Shown here in pieces: positions 14,918 through 21,579 of a stretch of DNA of 21,579 nucleotides. Each line of letters starts with the position of its first letter. Within the stretch, counting starts at the first letter, position 1. The notes beneath the pieces were generated by a model. It was not told where the DNA came from. It worked only from the letters and a program-made list of their open reading frames with translations, and made no database searches. The position numbers and the translations under genes were made by a program. This stretch comes from Anaerolineales bacterium (GTDB taxonomy: Bacteria > Chloroflexota > Anaerolineae > Anaerolineales > E44-bin32). The stretch spans positions 1 to 21,579 of the forward strand of contig JAUWDI010000001.1 of assembly GCA_030608865.1 (NCBI GenBank). The letters are read 5' to 3'.

Positions 14918-17164
14918 TTACCGCTCTTGATAACGAAGTGTGAGTATAGTTAGATCATCTGATAGATCGGGTTGACCGCGGAACCGGATCACTCGTTTTA
15001 CGATCGCATCAACAACATGATTTGCCTCCCAATCGTCGAGACCCAACACGAGATTTCTTAGTCGCGAGAGACCGAACATCCCCCGTTCACCGCCGTATGC
15101 CTCCGTCACACCGTCAGTGTAAAGAACGAGCAATTGTCCCGGCTTCATTTCGACGACTGAAGATGAATATTTTGCATTAGCTTCCACACCGAGGACGATC
15201 CCATGGTCGCGGATGAGGCTTCCGGCCGATTCTGGTGTAAAAAGGAGAGGTGGATTATGCCCGGCGTTTGCGTAGACCAATCGACCCAGCTCTGGTTCCC
15301 AAATGGTGTAGAAAGCGCTCACGAAGAGGTCGGCATTTGTCTCGGAAATCAGAAGATTATTGACCTTTTCGAGCGTACGGGCGGGGTCAATTTGTTCATC
15401 GGCGATTGTGTGGATCAGCGTTTTGCTCAGAGCCATGTAGAGAGCAGCAGGAATTCCCTTATCGGCGACGTCGGCGATCACAATACCCCACCGTGGACCA
15501 TTATCGCCATCCGGCAATGGAATGACGTCGAAGAAATCACCACCAACTTCATGCGCAGACTGCCAGTCAACTCCGATCTCCCAGCCATCCACGTCCGGCA
15601 ATTCCTTCGGCATGAAGCTGATCTGTATGCTCTTAGCCATTGCCAATTCTCGTTCCAGTGATTGCTGGTGTGCGGCTTCATCAATCAAGCGCGTGTTTTC
15701 AAGGCGTAGGGAGAGTTGGTGGCCGATGCCTGCTAGCAGTGCCGGAAGTTTGCCTGAGAATTCCTGCCCCTTGAGTAAGAGTAATCCGAGGAGTTCCTGT
15801 TCGGCGCTCAAGACGAGGCAAGAAGCCTCATCCGTTCCGAGGGGTTCCGCCAGAGTTGGCGGGAGAGTGATCTGGAAAGGTTCATTACTCTCGCGATAGG
15901 GTTGTGAAATCCCCAAGTCCGAGGCGTGGATATGCAGATCATGAAGCTTGTAGATGTCCGAACGTCGTAATCCAGCAATGGGGCCAATGTACATATCGCC
16001 TTGAGAGTCATACGGAAGGAGTAGAATCGTCCAATCCGTACCGGTGAGCAATGTTGAGAGCTGCAAAACAGCCTGTAAAGCTGACATTGTTTCACCTGGC
16101 TGCGCTGCGTGGCGGGCGACTTCGAGTAACACAGTGGTAATCCAGGCCTCTTCTTGATGCTGGTTGTAATTCCGGGCTTCGAGGATGGCGAAAGCTACTT
16201 GGGTTGTGATCATCTCGATTACGGTGTTGTGGTCAATCGGGAGTCGCCTTGAATCGACACACTGAATGTGAAGTACTCCAAACATTCGGTTGACAACCTT
16301 CATAGGGAAAGCATATTCATATGCCGAAGGCATAGATGTTTCTTCAGTCTGAGCGTCTGTATTGGCTGTGTTTAGCGGTTCTCCTGATTCTGCAACTTTC
16401 TCAAGCAGCAAGGATTTCGGTTCGTTTTCATCCGCTTGACCCTCTTCGTCCTGTGATGATGCCCTTAAAAGCAACTCTCCATCTATGATTTCATGAATCT
16501 CTACTTTTTCGTACCCAAGTATCCGCGTGAGCAATGTCGTGATCCTCGCCAAGCGCAGGGCGATTGGATCGAGTGAGATCAACATTCTTGACATCTCACG
16601 GATGAGCAGCATCTGGATTGAGAGCGTTTCTGTTTCTGATTGTAGAAGTAGATTCGTCAGAAGCGGGGCTAGTTGATTGGCTATTATGAGCAATAGATTT
16701 AGGTCATGCTCTGTGAAGGCATGGCTCCGCCGGCTTTGGATCGTGAGCGCACCAATAACAAGGTCGCCTGAGCTGAGAGGGATGAAGAGGCCTGAAACGG
16801 GAGGATCGGGAGCGTCATAGCTGGGGAGGGTAGGAAGGCTATTTGCTTCAGATTGAAAGTCTTTGACCAGAAGCGATTGACCCGTCCGGCGGATCCACCC
16901 AATCAGACCCTCTTGATCCGGCGCGATGTGGAAACTGAGATTCTCCTGGCGGTTGCCATCCTTCACCCAAATCAATGTCCGGTAGTGATCATCCTCGAAG
17001 ATGCCTAATTGAAAGAAATCAGTTTCCATCAACCTGGCGATCTCGAGAAAAGCGACCTCAGCGAGTTCTTGGGAGTCGAATGCCGCTGAAGAGATCGAAT
17101 GTCCGACTTCAGCTAACGTCTTGAGTTCTCGCGCTGGATCAGGGTCAATCGCCATATTCGGCAT
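14918..17164 (-). CDS. SpoIIE-type PP2C phosphatase with GAF-like sensor domains (RsbU-like)
   Basis: A 748-residue signalling phosphatase, cytoplasmic, with no membrane helices. The first 500 residues look like three GAF-type sensor domains (about 15-172, 185-345 and 350-505; boundaries approximate). A short helical linker leads to the SpoIIE/PP2C domain (about 525-745). Metal-site aspartates are visible in HEVGGDFFDV, IADVADKGIPAAL, LYTDGVTEA and SDDLTILTL. Enzymes of this class remove phosphate from STAS anti-sigma antagonists; one is encoded two genes upstream, beside its likely kinase. The ligand of the GAF domains is unknown. ATG 17164 has GGAG too close, so ATG 17155 (three residues shorter) is also possible. 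A 158-base hairpin-rich gap separates it from the RsbW-like gene. Confidence 0.92.
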   Translation of the reverse strand: MPNMAIDPDPARELKTLAEVGHSISSAAFDSQELAEVAFLEIARLMETDFFQLGIFEDDHYRTLIWVKDGNRQENLSFHIAPDQEGLIGWIRRTGQSLLVKDFQSEANSLPTLPSYDAPDPPVSGLFIPLSSGDLVIGALTIQSRRSHAFTEHDLNLLLIIANQLAPLLTNLLLQSETETLSIQMLLIREMSRMLISLDPIALRLARITTLLTRILGYEKVEIHEIIDGELLLRASSQDEEGQADENEPKSLLLEKVAESGEPLNTANTDAQTEETSMPSAYEYAFPMKVVNRMFGVLHIQCVDSRRLPIDHNTVIEMITTQVAFAILEARNYNQHQEEAWITTVLLEVARHAAQPGETMSALQAVLQLSTLLTGTDWTILLLPYDSQGDMYIGPIAGLRRSDIYKLHDLHIHASDLGISQPYRESNEPFQITLPPTLAEPLGTDEASCLVLSAEQELLGLLLLKGQEFSGKLPALLAGIGHQLSLRLENTRLIDEAAHQQSLERELAMAKSIQISFMPKELPDVDGWEIGVDWQSAHEVGGDFFDVIPLPDGDNGPRWGIVIADVADKGIPAALYMALSKTLIHTIADEQIDPARTLEKVNNLLISETNADLFVSAFYTIWEPELGRLVYANAGHNPPLLFTPESAGSLIRDHGIVLGVEANAKYSSSVVEMKPGQLLVLYTDGVTEAYGGERGMFGLSRLRNLVLGLDDWEANHVVDAIVKRVIRFRGQPDLSDDLTILTLRYQER

Positions 17165-17222
17165 GCTCCGTTAAAAGAGACGTATCGAGTTCAGAAGAAT
17201 TGTAGTCCGTATCGTAGCATAG

Positions 17223-17276
17223 AAAACCCATCCCCTCATTTTGGGTTGGGTTTTGTTCCTGAAGGATGCCTTCAGG
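17223..17276 (-). other. Two adjacent hairpins between the RsbW-like and phosphatase genes
   Basis: CCTGAAGG (17258-17265) and CCTTCAGG (17269-17276) form a perfect 8-bp stem with a 3-base loop. AAAACCCA (17223-17230) pairs with TGGGTTTT (17247-17254). In minus-strand order the GC-rich stem comes first and the second stem ends in TTTT. Together they could partly terminate or process the transcript before the phosphatase gene. No promoter was recognised in the gap. Confidence 0.5.
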
Positions 17277-17322
17277 GTGGGTTTCCGGCAATATATCTCC
17301 GGAACCGGAAGCTCGCGCCCGC

Positions 17323-17742
17323 TTAGGCAGATGGTTTGCGAGACCTTCGCATACGTAATTGGTTGCGTCCCTCCCGACGGTGATATTCCATCTCATCCAT
17401 TACTTTGTGCATGATGACAAGTCCCAAACCGCCAATAGGTGGATCATCCATCGACGGGTCAGGTTTAATGGGAGAATTTGCAGGATCGAACGGTGGAGCA
17501 TCATCCCATAACTCAATTGTGATGTTGTCTGGTTCAGTTTGGACTGAGACTTCGATCTCTCCGGTCGAATCATCGCCATAGCCATGCAGAATGATGTTCT
17601 CGCAAGCTTCACTGACAGCCAGCTCGCATGCGTAGCTTTCCATTTCGTCAAAGCCTGCATCCTGGGCCGCCTCTTGAATGAAGCGACCTACGCGTTCTAT
17701 CTGATCAAGGTGACCATCGATCTTCATATGTTTCTTCACCAT
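17323..17742 (-). CDS. RsbW/SpoIIAB-like anti-sigma serine kinase
   Basis: A 139-residue GHKL-fold ATPase of the anti-sigma kinase class. The N-box reads ELAVSEACENIILHGYG (40-56) with Glu45 and Asn49. The nucleotide base site is WDDAPPFDP (79-87), the glycine lid is GGLGL (104-108) and GRNQLRMRR closes the domain. Such proteins bind a sigma factor or other target, and release it when their STAS partner is unphosphorylated; they also phosphorylate that partner. The start lies six bases after the stop of the STAS gene, so the two are translationally coupled. No sigma factor gene is present nearby, so the regulated target is encoded elsewhere or is not a sigma factor. Confidence 0.92.
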   Translation of the reverse strand: MVKKHMKIDGHLDQIERVGRFIQEAAQDAGFDEMESYACELAVSEACENIILHGYGDDSTGEIEVSVQTEPDNITIELWDDAPPFDPANSPIKPDPSMDDPPIGGLGLVIMHKVMDEMEYHRREGRNQLRMRRSRKPSA

Positions 17743-17748
17743 GATCCG

Positions 17749-18081
17749 TTAGAATGCGGCAATTGCCGACTCGCGATCTGGAAATTGTTCAAAGAGGACT
17801 TCCAAGCCAGCGATTTCAAGTGTTTCTGTTACCTGCTGGCTGGGGTTGGCGATTACAACCCTTCCCCCGGCGTTTTTAACAGTCTTCCTCGCATTTACCA
17901 GGACACGCAGCCCCGCGGAGGAGATAAATTCAACACCGGAGAAATCGAGGGCGATATTGACCTTCCCCTGCTCAAGTTCCGCCTGTAAAGCATTCTCGAA
18001 TTCACTATATGTCACAGAATCTATGCGACCTGTAACTGTCACTACAGTAACGCGTTTATATCCTTGTACGTTAATTTCCAT
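17749..18081 (-). CDS. STAS-domain anti-sigma factor antagonist (RsbV/SpoIIAA-like)
   Basis: A 110-residue single STAS domain. LDFSGVEFISSAGLRVLV (45-62) is the signature, with the Ser-Ser pair at 54-55 where the phospho-acceptor lies. NAGGRVVIANPSQQV follows as expected. In unphosphorylated form it should bind the RsbW-like kinase encoded next; the SpoIIE-type phosphatase should reset it. It has a strong ribosome site (AAGGAGA, complement just past 18081). It starts 15 bases after the polyprenyl synthase stop, so it is embedded in the same operon. Confidence 0.93.
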   Translation of the reverse strand: MEINVQGYKRVTVVTVTGRIDSVTYSEFENALQAELEQGKVNIALDFSGVEFISSAGLRVLVNARKTVKNAGGRVVIANPSQQVTETLEIAGLEVLFEQFPDRESAIAAF

Positions 18082-18096
18082 GATCGTCTCCTTTTA

Positions 18097-19068
18097 TCAG
18101 GAACTGCGATTGACAACGTATCGGGCGAGTTCGTAAAGCGCATCACGCTCCGGCTTATCCGGCATTAATTCCAACTGAGCCTCACCGGTTTTCGCGAATT
18201 CATCCGCTTGTTGAAGAGCACGGTTTATTGCAGAAGAACTACGAATATCCTCGATAATTTGTTCAAGTTCGTTTTCTTTGACTTGCTTCTTCTGCAGCCT
18301 TTCGATAAGCATTTTACCGTTGGATTGATCTTCAAGGAAATAAAGAGTCGGGAGCGTAATTAATCCCTGGTGCAAATCGCTGGCTATAGGTTTTCCGATT
18401 TTGCTTTGCTCACCCGTGAAATCCAGCACGTCATCGACAATTTGGAATGCGAGACCAATGTAATATCCATACAACTTCATCGCTTCTACGGTTTCCTCGC
18501 TCGCACCACCGAGAACTGCAGCACCCTCTGTCGTCACTTCGAATAGGGAAGCTGTCTTTGCGTAGGTCCGGTCCAGGTACGATTGGTGGGTCGTGACGAA
18601 TTCCTGGTTGAATAATTGCGTGATCTCGCCACCTACAATTATCATCAACCCGCGAGCAAAGGAGTCCATCAGGACAAGAGAATCGGTAGCTGCAGCAAGG
18701 CGTGCTGCCCGGGCGAAGATATAATCCCCGGCAAGGACGGTAGCGCCCTGGGTCCATTGGGCATTCAGGGTTGGCATACCTCGTCTGAGCAAGGAGCCAT
18801 CGATAAGATCGTCATGCACAAGTGTTGCCGTATGAAGCATTTCAATGGCAGCAGCGTGCGCCGTAATCCGGTCGATGTCAGCGTCGAGCATCATGCCGAT
18901 GAGAATTGCAGCAATCGGACGGATGCGCTTGCCACCCGAGGAGAGCAGGTGATCAATTGCCTTGTCCAGGTTGGCGTGATGATGCCCCGCGCTCTGGCGC
19001 ATGAGGAGCTCAACTTCCTCAAGATAAGGACGGGTTAGATCAATGAATGTTGCGGTTTGTGATGTCAT
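18097..19068 (-). CDS. trans-Polyprenyl diphosphate synthase
   Basis: A class I isoprenyl diphosphate synthase of about 323 residues that adds isopentenyl diphosphate units to an allylic primer. Both Asp-rich motifs are intact: DDLID (86-90) and DDVLD (212-216). GGKRIRP (45-51) binds diphosphate. Ala81, five residues before the first motif, is small, which in this family allows long chains; a quinone side-chain or other long polyprenyl product is therefore likely (inference). The frame is open up to an ATG at 19143, but that start would overlap tatD by 104 bases. ATG 19068, before [15 protein letters not shown], overlaps by 29 and fits the usual N-terminus better; ATG 19095 is also possible. 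No ribosome site settles the choice. Confidence 0.9.
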   Translation of the reverse strand: MTSQTATFIDLTRPYLEEVELLMRQSAGHHHANLDKAIDHLLSSGGKRIRPIAAILIGMMLDADIDRITAHAAAIEMLHTATLVHDDLIDGSLLRRGMPTLNAQWTQGATVLAGDYIFARAARLAAATDSLVLMDSFARGLMIIVGGEITQLFNQEFVTTHQSYLDRTYAKTASLFEVTTEGAAVLGGASEETVEAMKLYGYYIGLAFQIVDDVLDFTGEQSKIGKPIASDLHQGLITLPTLYFLEDQSNGKMLIERLQKKQVKENELEQIIEDIRSSSAINRALQQADEFAKTGEAQLELMPDKPERDALYELARYVVNRSS

Positions 19069-19867
19069 ATGACCACTGGAATAGTTTATTGGCATTTTTT
19101 GTTGTTGCCCGTATTGTGCTGTACTCGTCATCGCGGATGTCATTCACCTTCTGGGCGATCCATTCGAGATGCGCTGGTTCATTCCTTCTTCCTCGGTGTG
19201 GTTCCGGTGTCAGATAGGGAGAATCAGTCTCAATAACCAGCCGGTCAGAAGGTAACTGTGAGACGACGTCGCGAAGCGTCTCGGCTTTCGGATATGTTAT
19301 CGGTCCTGCAATCCCAATGTAAAAACCCTGCTCAATCGCTTTTACCGCAGAATCCAGATCTGCAGAGAAGGCATGCAGCACGCCCGCCCGGGCCGAAAGG
19401 GTGGGGGGTAGATTTTGGACCCAGGTGTTCAAGTGTTCCAGTATATCTCCTATCGCTTCACGATTATGGATCAGAACAGGATAATTCAATGCGCTCGCGA
19501 TCTCGAGCTGGTCAGCGAAGGCGAGCCTCTGCTTCTCTGGCGGTGAAAGGTTACGATAGTAGTCCAGCCCGATTTCGCCAATGGCAACGACTTTCGGTGA
19601 TTGTGCGAGACTGGCAACTTCATCGGCAAGGGCTGGCGACCATTCACTCACGTAATGAGGATGGATACCTACAGCAGCAAAGACATCATCGTGTTTTTTC
19701 GCAAGCTCGATCGCGATCTGGCTTGTCTGGAGATCAACCCCTGGAATGAGTATCCTCTCTACTCCCGCCGACCTTGCCCTATCCAGAACTTCCTCCCGGT
19801 CGGCATCATACGCCGGCAGGTTCAAGTGGCAATGGGTATCCACCAATGTGGTTGGATGTTCGTTCAT
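19040..19867 (-). CDS. TatD-family metal-dependent hydrolase
   Basis: A 275-residue TIM-barrel metal-dependent hydrolase of the TatD family, proposed DNases of the cytosol. Ligands are visible in order: DTHCHLN (10-16), GEIGLDYY with Glu98, HNRE with His134, HAFS with His165, and ETDSPYLTP (213-221) with Asp215. Length is normal. Its ATG overlaps the stop of the upstream hexose-phosphate mutase gene by four bases (ATGA), so translation is coupled. The 3' end runs into the start of the polyprenyl synthase gene. The metabolic link to its operon partners is unclear; TatD genes often sit in housekeeping operons. Confidence 0.94.
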   Translation of the reverse strand: MNEHPTTLVDTHCHLNLPAYDADREEVLDRARSAGVERILIPGVDLQTSQIAIELAKKHDDVFAAVGIHPHYVSEWSPALADEVASLAQSPKVVAIGEIGLDYYRNLSPPEKQRLAFADQLEIASALNYPVLIHNREAIGDILEHLNTWVQNLPPTLSARAGVLHAFSADLDSAVKAIEQGFYIGIAGPITYPKAETLRDVVSQLPSDRLVIETDSPYLTPEPHRGRRNEPAHLEWIAQKVNDIRDDEYSTIRATTKNANKLFQWSYDITNRNIH

Positions 19868-21291
19868 TTAACTCCGACCAACTTGAGACCATCTTCGAGC
19901 AGAGGCTTAACGCGATCAGCCTGAGTGGTTTCACAGTATACGCGAACGATGGGTTCTGTCCCAGAAAAACGGACCAGGAGCCAGCCGCCATCCTCAAGCG
20001 AGAATTTATAACCATCCACCTTTAGGATGTCTGTCACCTTCAAGCCGCCAACTTCTTTCGGTTGGGCATTGGAGATATTCTCTTTATATTCCGCCCGTTT
20101 CTCGGGGAACAGCGGTGTGTCGATCCGATCGTAGTAGTGAGGGCCAACTTTCTCGAAAAGCAGTTCGACCAGTTGGCTTGGTTTTCGATCGAGACGAACC
20201 ATCATGTCCAATAGATACAGTCCAGCCAGTATGCCATCCCGCTCGGGGACATGACCGCGGAAGGCGTAACCGCCGGATTCCTCGCCGCCGACCAATGCAT
20301 CAACTTCGAGCATCTTCGGCGCAACGTATTTGAAACCAACGCCAGTTTGGAAAACCGGAACATCATAGATCTCTCCGAGCTTCTCGAGCATCGAAGTAGT
20401 CGATAGTGTCTTGACGATCGGACCGCGTTCCCCTTTGGCTTCTAGGAGGTAGTACGCGAGAAGCCCAAATACACGCAGCTGGTTGACGAATTTCCCATGC
20501 TCGTCACCTATCCCAATCCGATCGGCGTCGCCATCAGTAATGAGGAGCACATCGGCATTTTCTTCAACGGATCGCTGCAAGCCCACATCGATATTGGGTG
20601 GGATTGGCTCCGGACGTGTCATCTCGGGGAATATCGGATTGCGCGTATTGTGTATCTCAATCACCTTAGTGGAGCCGCCAGACAGGAGTTTCGAAAACCA
20701 TCCAGCGCCATTTCCCCACATCGCATCAACCAGGATTGTTAAACCTGCGTCTCGAAGCGTGTCAAAATCTACCAACTTCTCCAGCTGGGCGATGTACGCT
20801 GGGCTGGCATCGAAACGCTCAACTGCACCAGAAGCAAGCGCCTCGCGGATATTCACGAGCGGGATTTTCTGATCGTCATCGGGAATCCCGGCTTCGATGA
20901 TTCCCAGGCCTTCAGGGTCGATCGCTCCGCCATGTTGATCTCTTACTTTAAAGCCATTATCGGACGATGGGTTATGGGATGCGGTGATATTTATCGCTCC
21001 GGCGGCACCCTGATGGACCGCGGAGTAGGAGATGGTTGGTGTGGGGGTGGGACCATCCGTGAGAAGCACATGGAAACCGTGGCCGGCCATTACCTCTGCC
21101 GCAGATTCCGCAAAAGCTTGGGATGCAAAACGTTTGTCGTAACCGATGACAACTGGTTTTTCCGATCCTTCAACCTCAAGAAGGTACTTAGCAAAACCAT
21201 GAGTGCACCGGCGGACAGCTTCAAAAGTATAATTTTCAGCTATGCGTCCTCTCCAGCCGTCTGTACCGAATTTGATCGGATTCCGTGTCAT
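19864..21291 (-). CDS. Phosphoglucomutase/phosphomannomutase family protein
   Basis: A 475-residue alpha-D-phosphohexomutase, interconverting hexose 1- and 6-phosphates. The four signature sites are intact: catalytic loop TASHNPS (103-109) with Ser105, metal loop DGDADR (253-258), sugar loop GGEESGG (335-341) and phosphate loop RFSGTEP (441-447). GEESGG is the glucose/mannose type, which argues against a glucosamine mutase; glucose versus mannose preference cannot be told. ATG 21291 has GGGAGG upstream. It is the first gene of the minus-strand operon, and its leader holds a perfect 8-bp hairpin (21348-21375). It supplies sugar nucleotide precursors that fit the carbon-flux theme of the window. 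Confidence 0.94.
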   Translation of the reverse strand: MTRNPIKFGTDGWRGRIAENYTFEAVRRCTHGFAKYLLEVEGSEKPVVIGYDKRFASQAFAESAAEVMAGHGFHVLLTDGPTPTPTISYSAVHQGAAGAINITASHNPSSDNGFKVRDQHGGAIDPEGLGIIEAGIPDDDQKIPLVNIREALASGAVERFDASPAYIAQLEKLVDFDTLRDAGLTILVDAMWGNGAGWFSKLLSGGSTKVIEIHNTRNPIFPEMTRPEPIPPNIDVGLQRSVEENADVLLITDGDADRIGIGDEHGKFVNQLRVFGLLAYYLLEAKGERGPIVKTLSTTSMLEKLGEIYDVPVFQTGVGFKYVAPKMLEVDALVGGEESGGYAFRGHVPERDGILAGLYLLDMMVRLDRKPSQLVELLFEKVGPHYYDRIDTPLFPEKRAEYKENISNAQPKEVGGLKVTDILKVDGYKFSLEDGGWLLVRFSGTEPIVRVYCETTQADRVKPLLEDGLKLVGVK

Positions 21292-21579
21292 ACTGCCTCC
21301 CCGGAAATCGGAGTTAGCTTGCCATCAAGTGTACGCTTACGAGAAGCAGGCCAGGCGAACCTCTTGACCTGGCCTCGCGAAAGAATAAGGCGCTTGCACC
21401 CATTGTGATATGAGTTCAAAGGTCGGTATCGATACACTCAGTTGCCCAAAAGATACTGATGTACCTCACCCGAAAGATTATACCGTGAAAGAAAGCATGG
21501 GACTAGAGAAGGTTGTCAAAGAGTGGTGTTCGTGATAGACTTTTCCCCGTTGCGACGCCTGTACTCAGGCGTGCTTTCC
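21292..21579. other. Intergenic right edge: hairpins and possible promoters
   Basis: No convincing gene is seen here. AGGCCAGG (21348-21355) and CCTGGCCT (21368-21375) form a perfect stem in the leader of the mutase gene. A TATAAT on the minus strand (complement of 21477-21482) lacks a well-spaced -35. On the plus strand TTGTCA (21513-21518), a 17-base spacer and TAGACT (21536-21541) could drive a gene beyond the edge. A second perfect hairpin, ACGCCTG/CAGGCGT (21555-21572), follows in that possible leader. Confidence 0.4.

Noticed and set aside
15203..15661. 152-codon plus-strand frame inside the phosphatase gene
   Set aside because: It lies opposite conserved SpoIIE motifs and has no family resemblance.
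21410..21535. A 41-codon plus-strand frame (begins MSSKVGIDTL) at the right edge
   Set aside because: It has no ribosome site or recognisable motif, and its length is within chance for a 288-base intergenic stretch.

Overview
The window is a dense, ordinary-GC bacterial chromosome segment carrying 17 whole protein genes and the 3' part of one more. No rRNA, tRNA or CRISPR array was seen. The gene mix points to a Chloroflexota bacterium, probably Anaerolineae-like (inference). It includes a MoxR/DUF58 pair, a DUF1461 membrane protein, archaeal-type phosphoglycerate mutase, YvcK with an N-terminal membrane anchor, a Ser/Thr kinase with an extracytoplasmic repeat region, and scattered palindromes of the TCATTCTGAG...GAATCT type.

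Layout. Bases 1-5375 are plus strand: the end of a polytopic membrane protein, then a tight run of MoxR ATPase, DUF58 protein, membrane-anchored spermidine-synthase-like protein and DUF1461 membrane protein. Bases 5380-6091 hold an island: a small GIY-YIG nuclease gene between two nearly identical palindromic repeats. The island is bounded by a 30-bp imperfect direct repeat whose right copy is the 3' end of apgM. Bases 6062-8451 are minus strand: an orphan MalK/UgpC-type ABC ATPase followed by apgM. Bases 8571-14079 are plus strand: yvcK (apparently leaderless), gapA, pgk and, after a strong terminator, a Ser/Thr kinase with its own near-consensus promoter. Bases 14264-21291 are minus strand. 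In transcription order they hold phosphoglucomutase/phosphomannomutase, TatD hydrolase, polyprenyl diphosphate synthase, STAS anti-sigma antagonist, RsbW-like kinase, a SpoIIE-type phosphatase with GAF-like sensors, and uracil phosphoribosyltransferase.

How the genes fit together. Central carbon metabolism is the main theme: GAPDH, PGK, ApgM, a hexose-phosphate mutase, a sugar-type ABC ATPase, and YvcK, which in Gram-positives governs the gluconeogenic state. Two phosphorylation systems lie next to it: a membrane Ser/Thr kinase and a complete partner-switching module (antagonist, kinase, phosphatase) with no sigma factor in view. The most unusual element is the GIY-YIG/palindrome island, which looks like a small mobile or formerly mobile unit that landed in the stop region of apgM and left a decayed copy of the target. 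All functions come from reading motifs in the sequence; no database search was possible.
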